Shown piece by piece: positions 56,022 to 64,000 of a stretch of 64,000 bases of DNA. Below the pieces are notes generated by a model. That model did no database searches and was not told the DNA's origin. It saw only the letters and a list, made by a program, of their open reading frames with translations. Source of the DNA: Phycisphaerae bacterium (GTDB lineage Bacteria > Planctomycetota > Phycisphaerae > UBA1845 > JAFGLZ01); the NCBI GenBank assembly GCA_016927755.1, contig JAFGLZ010000043.1, positions 31,732 through 95,731 on the forward strand, given 5' to 3'. Position 1 is the first letter of the stretch, and every line of letters starts with the position of its first letter. The position numbers were made by a program, and so were the translations under genes.

Positions 56022-56439
56022 GCCCGGTGGCGCTGCCGTACAGCTCGGAGGGCCTGAGCACAGACGGAGACGCCGGGGACGGTGACCTTCACGATCCCGC
56101 TTGGCTCGACGCCACGCCATCAGCACCCGTCGTCAATGACGCGTCCGATCGACCCTCGCCCGCATCCCGGACGCATCCTCCCAGATTCAGCCGGACCGGA
56201 ACACCATGAGGTCCACCGGAGGCTCACACGGTTCCGGCAATACCGTTGCCTCGAGCCAGGTCCATCCGCGTCACGTTGGCCATCATGCACGTGATCAGTC
56301 CATCGCCTCCCCCTCGGATCAGGTTTGTGAGAAGACAGGTGGCATTGCCGCGCGTCGTTGGCAGTGATCGGCGTCCATGCTAGCATCAGCGGCACTGCGT
56401 GCGATCAGAAGCCCGATCCGTTCCACGGAGACAAACAGC
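56022..56439. other. Intergenic region upstream of the GH127 gene
   Basis: 418 nt between same-strand genes. No coding sequence or RNA gene is supported. It holds the promoter candidate listed below. The preceding gene's terminator is not obvious. Confidence 0.45.
56358..56386 (+). promoter_or_regulatory. Sigma70-type promoter candidate for the GH127 gene
   Basis: TTGGCA (56358-56363, 5 of 6 matches to TTGACA), a 17-nt spacer and TAGCAT (56381-56386, 4 of 6 to TATAAT). Expected start near 56393, leaving a leader of about 47 nt before ATG 56440. Confidence 0.5.
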
Positions 56440-58329
56440 ATGAGAAGTCCTCTTCAACTTGTCCTTTCGATTGCGTTGATGTTGACCGCGGCAAACGTTC
56501 AGCCTGAGGCCGTGGGTGAACAGCCGGCCGCGCGCAACCGAGCCTTGGCGGGCGACGCCATGACGCCAATCGGTCTGGGCGAGATCAAGATCGCCGGTGA
56601 GATCGGACGGCGGCTCGATATCACGGTCAACAACAATCTGCTCGCGTTGGACACCGAGAACGTGTTCCTCGCTCCGTTTCGCCGGCGGAACCAGGCCTCG
56701 GGGTACATCGGCCTGGGCAAGTTGATTGATGCCACGGTACGGTTTGCCGCGTATACCAAGGACGACAAAGTACGGGCGTTGAAAAACCATCTCGTCGCGG
56801 AGGCCATCAAGACGCAGGAGCCCGACGGGTACATTGGCATCCTTGTCCCGGCAAACCGCCTGTGGGGCGTGTACGACATCCACGAAATGTCCTATCTCGT
56901 GTTGGGTTTGACGAACGACTACAAGTGTTTTGGGGAGCAAGCATCGCTGACGGCGGCAAGGAAACTGGCCGATTTCATCATCGCGCGCTGGTCGGCTGAG
57001 CCGTCTCGAATTCCGGGGCCGACCGGAAAGCGTGCCAATATGTACGGAGTTACCACAGGTCTTGATGGGGCGCTGCTGACGCTCTACGAGCAGACGAAGG
57101 ACCAACGATATCTGGACTTCTGCACCAAGTTCGAACAGTACAGATTGCCGGAATGGAACTCGATCATCAAGATGGACGAGCCCAACAAACCTTACCACAT
57201 GGATGATGAACGGCACGCCTACATCTTCATGGCCCTGTGCGTAGCGCAGTTGCAGTTGCACGACCTTCGCGCCGATGCGAGATTGCTGAAACAGACCCGG
57301 CAGGCCCTGGATTTCCTGATGCGTCGAGACGGCCTGCTGATTCCTGGATCGTGCAGTTTGCAGGAGGCGTGGCACGACAGTCAGGTGGGCAGCGGAAATG
57401 TGAGCGAAAGCTGTGCCACGGCCTATCTGACACGAATGATGGATCGCATGCTTCGGATAACGGGGGATTCGCAATTCGGCAACATGATGGAACGGGCCGT
57501 CTATAACGCGTTGTTCGCCGCGGAATCGCCCGACGGCCGGAAACTCCGCTATTTCTGTCCCCTCGAGGGCAATCGTACTTATTTCGATCGCGACACCTTC
57601 TGCTGTCCGAACAACTTTCGGCGAATCATGGCCGAGTTGCCGGCCATGATCTACTACCGCTCGAACGACGCCTTGGCGGTAAACCTCTACACGCAGTCCA
57701 CGGCGAAAGTCGATCTGCGCGGCGGCCGCAGCGTCACGATCCGACAGGAGACGGATTACCCCTCGTCGGGACTCGTACGAATCGTCGTTGCGCCATCGGA
57801 AGCGATGGAGTTCCCCCTGCGGCTGCGCATTCCGAGTTGGTGCCCCAAGGCCAAGCTGAGAATCAACGGCGAGACGCCGATCGAGGTCTCCCCCGGCGAG
57901 CGCTTCTACGAAGTCTGCCGCGGCTGGAAGCCGGCGGATTCCGTTACGCTCGATATGCCCATGCCGTGGCGATTGGTTCGCGGTCGCAAGTCGCAAGAGG
58001 GACGAGCGGCACTAATGCGCGGTCCGGTGGTTTACTGCATCGGGGCCGCCAACAACGCCGAACTGCTCGAGAAGTGCCGGAAGCCGGGCGACCTGATCCT
58101 TGATCCCACCTCGCTCGGCGCGCCGGTCGCCGACAAGTCGGTTCGCCCCGACGGAATGAAGGTCTTGGCAAAGGCCTGGCCGCCGGAGAGCGAGACCAAG
58201 GATCCAGCCCCGCTCGACGTGGTGTTGACCGAGTTCGTCGATCCGAGCGGCGTTGCCACGTATTTCCGCCTGCCGGATCTGACCAGGGCGGTCGACGATG
58301 AGCTGACGAGCAAAGAGCCCGCGAGATAG
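56440..58329 (+). CDS. Secreted GH127-like beta-L-arabinofuranosidase
   Basis: 629 aa. Signal peptide (LQLVLSIALMLTAANVQPE). The (alpha/alpha)6 barrel of the GH127/DUF1680 group is seen in FRRRNQASGYIGLGK, PDGYIG, YDIHEMSYLVLGL, and the active-site region NVSESCATAYL and TFCCPNNFRR. In characterised GH127 a Cys nucleophile and a zinc held by Glu and Cys residues sit in exactly these segments (here the CC pair is near residues 388-389). Typical GH127 acts on beta-L-arabinofuranosides of plant or algal glycoproteins. C-terminal beta-sandwich (about 430-620) includes LRIPSW. Start: ATG 56440 with GGAG about 10 nt upstream. It converges with the next gene. Confidence 0.85.
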   Translation: MRSPLQLVLSIALMLTAANVQPEAVGEQPAARNRALAGDAMTPIGLGEIKIAGEIGRRLDITVNNNLLALDTENVFLAPFRRRNQASGYIGLGKLIDATVRFAAYTKDDKVRALKNHLVAEAIKTQEPDGYIGILVPANRLWGVYDIHEMSYLVLGLTNDYKCFGEQASLTAARKLADFIIARWSAEPSRIPGPTGKRANMYGVTTGLDGALLTLYEQTKDQRYLDFCTKFEQYRLPEWNSIIKMDEPNKPYHMDDERHAYIFMALCVAQLQLHDLRADARLLKQTRQALDFLMRRDGLLIPGSCSLQEAWHDSQVGSGNVSESCATAYLTRMMDRMLRITGDSQFGNMMERAVYNALFAAESPDGRKLRYFCPLEGNRTYFDRDTFCCPNNFRRIMAELPAMIYYRSNDALAVNLYTQSTAKVDLRGGRSVTIRQETDYPSSGLVRIVVAPSEAMEFPLRLRIPSWCPKAKLRINGETPIEVSPGERFYEVCRGWKPADSVTLDMPMPWRLVRGRKSQEGRAALMRGPVVYCIGAANNAELLEKCRKPGDLILDPTSLGAPVADKSVRPDGMKVLAKAWPPESETKDPAPLDVVLTEFVDPSGVATYFRLPDLTRAVDDELTSKEPAR

Positions 58330-58554
58330 CGGTTGACCACACCGGATATGCCGTCGAAGACGATTGCCGCATCGGGTGACGCGGGGGCGCGGTCGGTCCA
58401 GACGCCAACAGTGCGTCGTTTCACGTCGCGGATTACTCGGAAGGGCGGATATCCAAGGGCGCTGCGCAAGTCCAGGGCGTACCCCACATGCGTCACAGGC
58501 CTTGAGGCGAGTCTCTGTGAATGAACGAGGACGGAGTTGTCGGTGGAGACGGCG

Positions 58555-61359
58555 TCAGTAACCCACCTCCACCCTGACGGAACCGCTCACGTCGTGCAGG
58601 CGAATCACTTCCTTGGCCGGGTCGAGATCGCTCCACGCCTTGCCGTTGACCGTCGCGCCCTTGATGGGCGTCATCTTCGGATGACGGAGCCGCAGGAATA
58701 TGGCCTGCGGAGGCCTGCGCGAGGGTATCTCGACGATGGCGATGATCTTGCCGTTGTCCACGTCCGAGACGATCTCGTACGCCAAAGGCCCGAAGTAGGT
58801 CGGGGCGTTCTTGACCGCGATCTTCCTGCCCTGCTCCAGCCAGATACGAGGCGTGGCCCGCGCCAGCCACAAGTCTTGGCCCTCCTCCATCGCCAGCAGG
58901 TTGCGGAAGTTCTCCATGAACCAGCCCGCCGTCCCGTTGTCAGGGGAGCTGCACGCGTCATAGTTGCCCAGGTGCCAGTGCTCCCACAGCTTTCCATCGG
59001 CGCCCACCACCGATGCGTACGCGTTCATCCAGAATCGCAGGAAGTTCGGGACGTCGTCTTGCAGCAGGTAGATGTTGGCATTATGCGAGGCCTTGGGCAG
59101 GATCACGAAGCAGTTCCAGAACCACGCATCCTGCGTATGAAGGCCCTTTTTCTTTCTCGCTTCTTCTTTCTCCCGCACGGCGGCGACGGACGTACCCTGC
59201 TCCTCCATCACGTCCAGCGTATCGACCATGCGAGGATCCTTGGCATCGAGCGCGGCGAAAGGCTCGGCCAGCGGCAGCGCCCCCATGAACTTGTCGCATT
59301 CGGGAAACTGCGGCGCGCCCAACTCGGGACCCATGATGCCCCTGGCATACGCCATCCTCGGGATGTAGCTGTGGTACATGCCGTCGCGTCCGAGTCGTAC
59401 CGGCGCGAGCGCCACCTCCCGATCCACCGCCCGGCGGATGTCCTTGCGAAAGGCGTCGGCCTCGTCGTGGTACTTCCGGCCCGCCTGCGGATCGAACTCC
59501 GACAACGCGTCGCCGAAACGCTGCACTCCCTGCAGCGCCAGGGCGTTGTCCACGTAGTACCAGTGCCAGTCGCAGCTCGGTATCGCGTAGTCGCCCAACA
59601 TGCACGGCGGCATCAGCCCGGCCACGTGCAGGTCCTTCCGGTTGGGAACGTCCTTCATGTAGAGCGTCCGCTGGCGAATGATCCAGTCGGCAGCCGCCTG
59701 CAGCCGCTCGCGGTTCTTCTGGAACCACTCCTTGTTACCCGTGAGGAAGTAGCGCTCGGCCATGGCAAACAGGAGCCTGCCCGTCGAGGCGTGCGTGCCG
59801 TCATGGCTATACCCCATGTCGTGCCGCATGGCCGTCGCCCACTCCAGGGCGCCGGTGCCGTCCGCATAATCGCCGTCCGGCTTGACGCCCGGGGATTTCA
59901 GGAAGTGCTCATAGACCTTGTCCGCTTCGGCGTGCAGGCCTATCAGGTCCATCTCGTGAGCCACGCGACCCACCTCGAACGCGAGCCCACCCCACATGTG
60001 CTTGCCCCTCAACTGGAATGAGGCCGCGCGCCAGGCGTCCGTCCAGCCCGAATCCGGCAGTTGCACCTGCATGACCGGATCCTCGACTCGAGGGAAAGGC
60101 TTGAGTGCAGTCCCGTCCGGGCACGTCCAGAGTCTGACCTCTTGCATCAGCTCCTTGAAAGAGGCTGCCTCGCGATGTTCACGAGTCATCTGCCGAACGT
60201 TTTCGAGCTTCTTGGCCGCCAATTCCGAGGCGAACTGCCGGGCGGCCTTGCCGCTGCCGGCCTTCGTGGCGAAGACGCCGTGCTGCGGAATCAGGATCGG
60301 CCCGCTCTCCAGATCGCTCACACGAAACGTGAAACCGGCCGTCTTCGTCCAGACAGTGATCCGGCTGTCCAGCCCTGGGCGACTATCAGGCGCGTAGAGC
60401 AGCGGAACGACAATCCCTCGTCTCGTCCCACCGGCCGCGGGCCTGGATTGCCACTTGCACCCATCCGTTACGTTGAGGCCATTGTCTCCAGATAGGGGCG
60501 CGACAGGGCCGATTACCGCCAGAGAGGGCTCCACCCAACCGTCGAAGTCCGACTTCTCCGTTCCCGGCTGGAACCCCCACTCGATCTCCACATCCATCCG
60601 CTTCCATGTTCCGACGTTCGAACCGGTTACCTGGATGCTGGGTATGGCCTGCGGGGCGTTGCCCGGCATCTTATCCTTGTCGTAGAAGACCGCCACCATC
60701 TCCGTGGCTGCGTCGACACGGGCGCTATAGGCGAAGTCCATCTTCGCGGCGGGATCGCTCTTGTACGTCCACGTTCGCCGATCCTCGGATATCTCCGGAT
60801 TGCTCAGAAGCTTGTCCACCGTCCACCCAAACCAACCAAACGATGTGGGATAGATCCGGACCTCGATGGCGTCGGGCGATGGGACCTCCCGAACGCCGGC
60901 CGGCCAGTGCAGCTTCACCTGGCAGTTCACCACTCCTCCCGTCCAGAGCAACCCCGCCTGCAACTGGCCCTTTGGCGGCGGGAGCAGCGGCTTCAGCAGA
61001 TCGGGCATGTCGTAGTAGATGCTCTTCAACTGCGGCTGAGGCAGCGCCGTGAACGCCGTCCGATAGATCTTGTTGATGCGATCGAGACGCCGCGGGATGA
61101 AACACGCTTCTGGCCTCTCCTGGATTTCGCGATCGGCGCGCCACGAGTAGGCCCACGGCGCGATGTCCACCGGTTGGCCAACCCGTTTTTCCAACTCGCT
61201 TTCCACCATCGTCCTCGGTAGGTGACCCGGCGATGCCGCGGCTACTGCTCGGCCCATCTTCGACATGTCGGGTTTCGCCGGTAGATCGGCGGCCGAGCCG
61301 ATGCTCAACGCCGTCAGCGAAAGCACTGCGAGGCAGCCGGACACAATCGGCGTCTTCAT
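58555..61359 (-). CDS. Secreted (alpha/alpha)6 glycosidase-like protein, orphan
   Basis: 934 aa. Signal peptide (VSGCLAVLSLTALSIGSA). An N-terminal beta-rich domain (about 40-330, with QLQAGLLWTGGVVNCQVKL) is followed by a six-hairpin helical domain (about 400-830) having WGGLAFEVGRVAHEMDLIGLH, GYSHDGTHASTGRLL and SCDWHWYYVDNALALQGV, the aromatic and acidic clusters usual in such glycosidases. A C-terminal beta domain ends VNGKAWSDLDPA. No numbered GH family can be assigned by eye. Start: ATG 61359 with AAGGAG 9 nt upstream, where the signal peptide begins. A near-consensus promoter with a dyad operator candidate lies about 90 nt upstream (61451-61479). Confidence 0.72.
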   Translation of the reverse strand: MKTPIVSGCLAVLSLTALSIGSAADLPAKPDMSKMGRAVAAASPGHLPRTMVESELEKRVGQPVDIAPWAYSWRADREIQERPEACFIPRRLDRINKIYRTAFTALPQPQLKSIYYDMPDLLKPLLPPPKGQLQAGLLWTGGVVNCQVKLHWPAGVREVPSPDAIEVRIYPTSFGWFGWTVDKLLSNPEISEDRRTWTYKSDPAAKMDFAYSARVDAATEMVAVFYDKDKMPGNAPQAIPSIQVTGSNVGTWKRMDVEIEWGFQPGTEKSDFDGWVEPSLAVIGPVAPLSGDNGLNVTDGCKWQSRPAAGGTRRGIVVPLLYAPDSRPGLDSRITVWTKTAGFTFRVSDLESGPILIPQHGVFATKAGSGKAARQFASELAAKKLENVRQMTREHREAASFKELMQEVRLWTCPDGTALKPFPRVEDPVMQVQLPDSGWTDAWRAASFQLRGKHMWGGLAFEVGRVAHEMDLIGLHAEADKVYEHFLKSPGVKPDGDYADGTGALEWATAMRHDMGYSHDGTHASTGRLLFAMAERYFLTGNKEWFQKNRERLQAAADWIIRQRTLYMKDVPNRKDLHVAGLMPPCMLGDYAIPSCDWHWYYVDNALALQGVQRFGDALSEFDPQAGRKYHDEADAFRKDIRRAVDREVALAPVRLGRDGMYHSYIPRMAYARGIMGPELGAPQFPECDKFMGALPLAEPFAALDAKDPRMVDTLDVMEEQGTSVAAVREKEEARKKKGLHTQDAWFWNCFVILPKASHNANIYLLQDDVPNFLRFWMNAYASVVGADGKLWEHWHLGNYDACSSPDNGTAGWFMENFRNLLAMEEGQDLWLARATPRIWLEQGRKIAVKNAPTYFGPLAYEIVSDVDNGKIIAIVEIPSRRPPQAIFLRLRHPKMTPIKGATVNGKAWSDLDPAKEVIRLHDVSGSVRVEVGY

Positions 61360-61450
61360 CGAAAGGACTCCTTGAATAGTTGGGCAGGGGCAGGTTACGG
61401 AGAGAGCGCCTTGTCGCCGCAAGCGGACAGAGCGACGCATGATAAAACTT

Positions 61451-61479
61451 ATAATATGACAATTCCGCGGTCATGTCAA
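61451..61479 (-). promoter_or_regulatory. Near-consensus sigma70 promoter of the 934-aa gene
   Basis: On the minus strand: -35 TTGACA (61479-61474, perfect), spacer exactly 17 nt, -10 TATTAT (61456-61451, 5 of 6). Expected start near 61444, giving a leader of about 85 nt. It is the best promoter match in the window and stands out in a GC-rich genome. Confidence 0.8.
61457..61478. promoter_or_regulatory. Dyad operator candidate inside the promoter spacer
   Basis: TGACA-N3-CCGCGG-N3-TGTCA, a 22-bp dyad centred exactly on CCGCGG (centre between 61467 and 61468). It fills the space between the -10 and -35 boxes, where a bound repressor would block RNA polymerase. The cognate regulator is not in the window. 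Confidence 0.5.
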
Positions 61480-61737
61480 GCCGCTCATCCGCGTGGTTCC
61501 AGGCGCGCTTCCGCTTCTGCACCAGAGGCTGTGGCCAGTCAACGACTCAGCCTCCGCATGGGCGACTTCTTCTCGTCACCGAGTTCGCTGCTCACCCAAG
61601 GTCGTCCCTTCGACGATAGTGTCATGTGACGAGGTCGCGGGTTTGCCCGACGGCCAACACTGGCCCGTATGCTGCATCACGAATATGCGAGGATGACCGA
61701 TACGGGCTGTCATTCCTACGAGGACAGGATCCGCAAC

Positions 61738-63528
61738 ATGCGTAACAGTGCCCCCAGATTCTTCGGCTTGAGTTGTGCCCTGGCGCTCCAATTGCCACTA
61801 CTTGGATGTGGATTGGGAGATATTTGTAGGTGTCCAGGCCCTAATGATCCGCAACCTACAGAATGGCCGATCGCCAAGGATGTCTTCACGACAGCCCAAC
61901 AGCAGATCCTCCCCATCGCACTGCCCGCAAACACGCCGCACATCAACCCGGCAGACGTACCGCTGTACGAGGTGTTCGGGTACAGCGCTTGGCAGGTAGG
62001 GGAAGGCCTGAGTCAGGTGAAGCGGACCGATCTTGCCCCCGGCTACAAGGGCGCACCCAACGCGGCGCGCCTTTTGTCATTCTTCTGCATGACCGACATT
62101 CATATCGCGGACAAGGAATCCCCGGCACAGCCGATCTACGTCGGCTGGAGCGCGCTGTATGGTGCAGACTCTTCCGGTTTGTCGTCGGCCTATTCACCGA
62201 TCATACTCTCGACGACCCACGTCCTCGATGCCGCCGTCCAGACGATCAACGCGTTGCATCAGAAATCGCCGTTTGATTTCGGCATCTCTCTCGGTGACAA
62301 CATCAACAACACTCAGTACAACGAGCTGAGATGGTTCATCGATGTCATGGACGGCAAGGTCATAACACCCAGCTCCGGTGCTCATCTCGGAGCCGACACC
62401 ATCGATTACCAGAAACCCTTTCAGGCCGTCGGGCTCGACAAGTCGATCCCCTGGTTTCAGGTCATCGGCAACCACGATCAGTTCTGGATGGGCTCGGCCT
62501 TTGAGAACGCCAAGACCCAGCAGGCCCATATCGGTACTGCCATCCTCAACATGGCAGACGATCCGAATCCGGCGTCGGATGCCGTAGACAGAACCGGTTA
62601 CTATATGGGCGTCGTCGACGGCTCGACTCAATACGGGGACATCATCGGAGCAGGTCCGGAGGAGTGGTTTCCCACCCCCCCAACGGTCGTTGCAGACCCG
62701 AATCGCCGTTCGCTTGCGACCAGTACCTCCACAAGCCTGAACTGGATGCGCGAGTTCTTCACGACCACATCGGACCCGGTCGGTCACGGGTTCACCCAGG
62801 CCAATCTCGACAGCGACTCTGCCTGCTATAGCTTCCAACCGAAGTCGGACATACCGATCAAGGTCATCGCGCTCGATGACACCTGCAAGGGACCCAACCA
62901 GCCAAACTATGCGCTCGGTTGTCTCGACAAGGCCCGGCTCGACTGGCTCGAAACTGAACTCCAGGAGGGGCAGGACCACGGCAAGCTCATGATCATCGCG
63001 GCGCATGTTCCGATCTACCCGCAACAAGACTTTGACCCCAATTCAGGGAACTACCCTCTACTCTCCAGCACCTCTTGTATTGATGATCTCTCGTTGCTGG
63101 CCATCCTCCACAACTATCCAAACCTCATCCTCTGGATCGCGGGACATCGTCACGTGAACGTCGTTACCCCCCAACCGTCACCTGATCCCATCAACCATCC
63201 CGAACAGAGCTTCTGGGAGGTCGAAACGTCATCGCTCCGCGATTTTCCCCAGCAGTTCCGTACGTTCGACATCCGCCGCAACAGCGACAATACCATCTCC
63301 ATCATCATTACCGATGTCGATCCCGCGGTTGTCGAAGAGTCGCCCGCGGCCAAGTCGCGCGGGTATGCAATCGGGGCCGCGCGGATATTCGGCGCCAACG
63401 ACAGCGCCATCCCCCCCACCCGCGAGGATACTACTTCCCATGCTTACAATGCCGAGCTTGTGAAGCAGTTGACCCCGGAAATGCAGGCGATCATCGCCAA
63501 CTGCGGATCACCCATAGGAGGCCAATAG
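61738..63528 (+). CDS. Lipoprotein metallophosphoesterase
   Basis: 596 aa. Signal with lipobox LPLLGC, so the protein is anchored to a membrane through a lipid on Cys near residue 24. Calcineurin-like metal motifs appear in order: D-x-H in TDIHIADKES, G-D-N in SLGDNINN, G-N-H-D in VIGNHDQF, H in AAHVPIY, and G-H-x-H in AGHRHVNV. Two metal ions bound here hydrolyse phosphomonoesters or diesters. The long insert between GNHD and HVPI (about 265-430) is characteristic of a larger subfamily. Start: ATG 61738 with AGGA about 9 nt upstream; the frame opening at 61669 would put polar residues before the lipobox. Codon use is less GC-biased than many neighbours. Confidence 0.87.
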   Translation: MRNSAPRFFGLSCALALQLPLLGCGLGDICRCPGPNDPQPTEWPIAKDVFTTAQQQILPIALPANTPHINPADVPLYEVFGYSAWQVGEGLSQVKRTDLAPGYKGAPNAARLLSFFCMTDIHIADKESPAQPIYVGWSALYGADSSGLSSAYSPIILSTTHVLDAAVQTINALHQKSPFDFGISLGDNINNTQYNELRWFIDVMDGKVITPSSGAHLGADTIDYQKPFQAVGLDKSIPWFQVIGNHDQFWMGSAFENAKTQQAHIGTAILNMADDPNPASDAVDRTGYYMGVVDGSTQYGDIIGAGPEEWFPTPPTVVADPNRRSLATSTSTSLNWMREFFTTTSDPVGHGFTQANLDSDSACYSFQPKSDIPIKVIALDDTCKGPNQPNYALGCLDKARLDWLETELQEGQDHGKLMIIAAHVPIYPQQDFDPNSGNYPLLSSTSCIDDLSLLAILHNYPNLILWIAGHRHVNVVTPQPSPDPINHPEQSFWEVETSSLRDFPQQFRTFDIRRNSDNTISIIITDVDPAVVEESPAAKSRGYAIGAARIFGANDSAIPPTREDTTSHAYNAELVKQLTPEMQAIIANCGSPIGGQ

Positions 63529-63591
63529 ACCGTTGGCCAAGGGCCGCCTTGCCACCGAATGGGCTTTCACAGAGATGGCAGACGGGCGAGG

Positions 63592-64000
63592 CTACTGGGC
63601 TTCGCGGATCCAGGCGTCGAGGGGTTCCAGCGGCGGAGACTCCGCTTGACTGCCCGGGCATAGCATGACCGCCACCCTTGTTCGGCCCGCCGGCGCATCG
63701 ATGGACACGATCAGCTTCCGAGCGCCGGCCAGTTGTGCCTCCGGCGGCGGCGGATTGGCGTCCCTGATCTCGAACGTGGCCGAGGCCGGCTCCACCAACA
63801 CCGCCGTCAGCGCCTGCCCGCTCCGCCGGAGCGCGGCGGTCCGGCCTTTGAGTGACACCTTTGCCTGCGTGTGCATCTGCCATGCGACACGGCTCGACTG
63901 GTCGAGATGCATCTCGTCCTGAACCAGGACGCACCGCCGCCGCAGGAGCCTGACGCCCCTTCGAATCCGCCCGGTCGGCTGTCCGTACGCCCCGGAGAGG
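63592..64000 (-). CDS. C-terminal part of a heparinase II/III-like protein (5' cut by window edge)
   Basis: The frame is open from the window edge through 136 codons to a stop at 63592. The sequence RGVRLLRRRCVLVQDEMH, RVAWQMHTQAKVSL, GRTAALRRSGQ and RKLIVSIDAP matches the beta-sandwich at the C terminus of heparinase II/III and related alginate-lyase-like proteins, where a line such as VLVQDE is followed by W-x-M-H-T. An in-frame ATG at 63912 is inside the domain and not a real start. It faces the metallophosphoesterase gene convergently, with 63 nt between. It would be a second heparinase-type gene in this region. Confidence 0.7.
   Translation of the reverse strand, partial: LSGAYGQPTGRIRRGVRLLRRRCVLVQDEMHLDQSSRVAWQMHTQAKVSLKGRTAALRRSGQALTAVLVEPASATFEIRDANPPPPEAQLAGARKLIVSIDAPAGRTRVAVMLCPGSQAESPPLEPLDAWIREAQ

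Larger units (their letters stand above)
61360..61737. other. Divergent intergenic region (378 nt) with promoter/operator
   Basis: Between the leftward 934-aa gene and the rightward metallophosphoesterase. A local AT-rich island (61441-61465) carries the promoter described below. No gene is supported; no clear promoter for the rightward gene is seen except a TATAAT on the plus strand at 61450-61455 without a good -35. Confidence 0.5.

Noticed and set aside
58032..58496. Minus-strand frame entering the end of the GH127 gene
   Set aside because: The first 55 residues look protein-like, but it continues antisense through GH127 and has no family match; may be a small decayed fragment at most.
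58537..60021. 494-codon plus-strand frame opposite the 934-aa gene
   Set aside because: Antisense shadow; residues are dominated by Arg, Val, His and Leu with no pattern.

Overview
The window is GC-rich, with coding sequence on both strands. It looks like a chromosome segment from a planctomycete-type bacterium, probably near the Phycisphaerae. The taxonomic cues are many secreted carbohydrate-active and orphan (alpha/alpha)6 or TIM-barrel proteins, dockerin-like and Ig-like secreted proteins, sulfatase-fold proteins, a small single-RRM RNA-binding protein, and the absence of SusC/SusD in a region full of glycan-degrading genes. Taxonomy is inferred from gene content only.

Layout. 1-1463: end of a membrane-anchored TPR protein overlapped by tadA. 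1543-7772 (-): a GxGYxYP-type protein and a 1535-aa secreted glycosidase-like protein. 8124-14547 (+): arginine decarboxylase speA, a neutral-ceramidase-like protein, a Tat-exported EEP-fold protein, a 2-Cys peroxiredoxin and a Ca2+/Na+ antiporter. 14750-26745 (+): a glycan-scavenging block of heparinase II/III, two tandem GH29 fucosidases, an M14 peptidase, an FAD oxidoreductase, a small membrane protein, an esterase, a sulfotransferase and a four-Asp-box sialidase. 26891-30335 (-): a MacAB-type ABC exporter. 30385-40817 (+): a tightly packed run encoding a KAS III-like condensing enzyme, a flippase-like LPG-synthase-TM protein, an ICMT-like methyltransferase, a 3beta-HSD-like dehydrogenase, two tandem sulfatase-fold proteins without the formylglycine cysteine, a GT-C-like membrane protein and a secreted propeller-like protein. 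40961-63528: more secreted enzymes, including an alpha/beta-hydrolase fused to a xylose-isomerase-like barrel, a DUF4838/GH20-like protein, a C25 peptidase, a dockerin protein, an Ig/FnIII surface protein, GH127, an (alpha/alpha)6 protein and a lipoprotein metallophosphoesterase. The right edge cuts a heparinase-like gene.

How it works together. The GH29, heparinase, sialidase, GH127, esterase and peptidase genes fit outside-the-membrane breakdown of complex, probably fucosylated or uronate-rich, glycans and glycoproteins. The 30385-39324 run is different. Its start/stop overlaps, lipid-type enzymes, membrane transporters or transferases and Thr-type phosphotransferase-like proteins suggest an uncharacterised pathway that makes an unusual lipid or lipid-linked envelope component. 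It is the best candidate here for an undescribed system.

Regulatory and genomic features: a near-consensus sigma70-type promoter with a dyad operator candidate in its spacer (61451-61479, - strand), a good intrinsic terminator behind the RRM gene, hairpins in convergent gaps, two possible leaderless starts with TAGAAT 6-7 nt before ATG, and a 3' half of tRNA-Arg(CCG) near 51147-51188 that may be an attachment-site scar.
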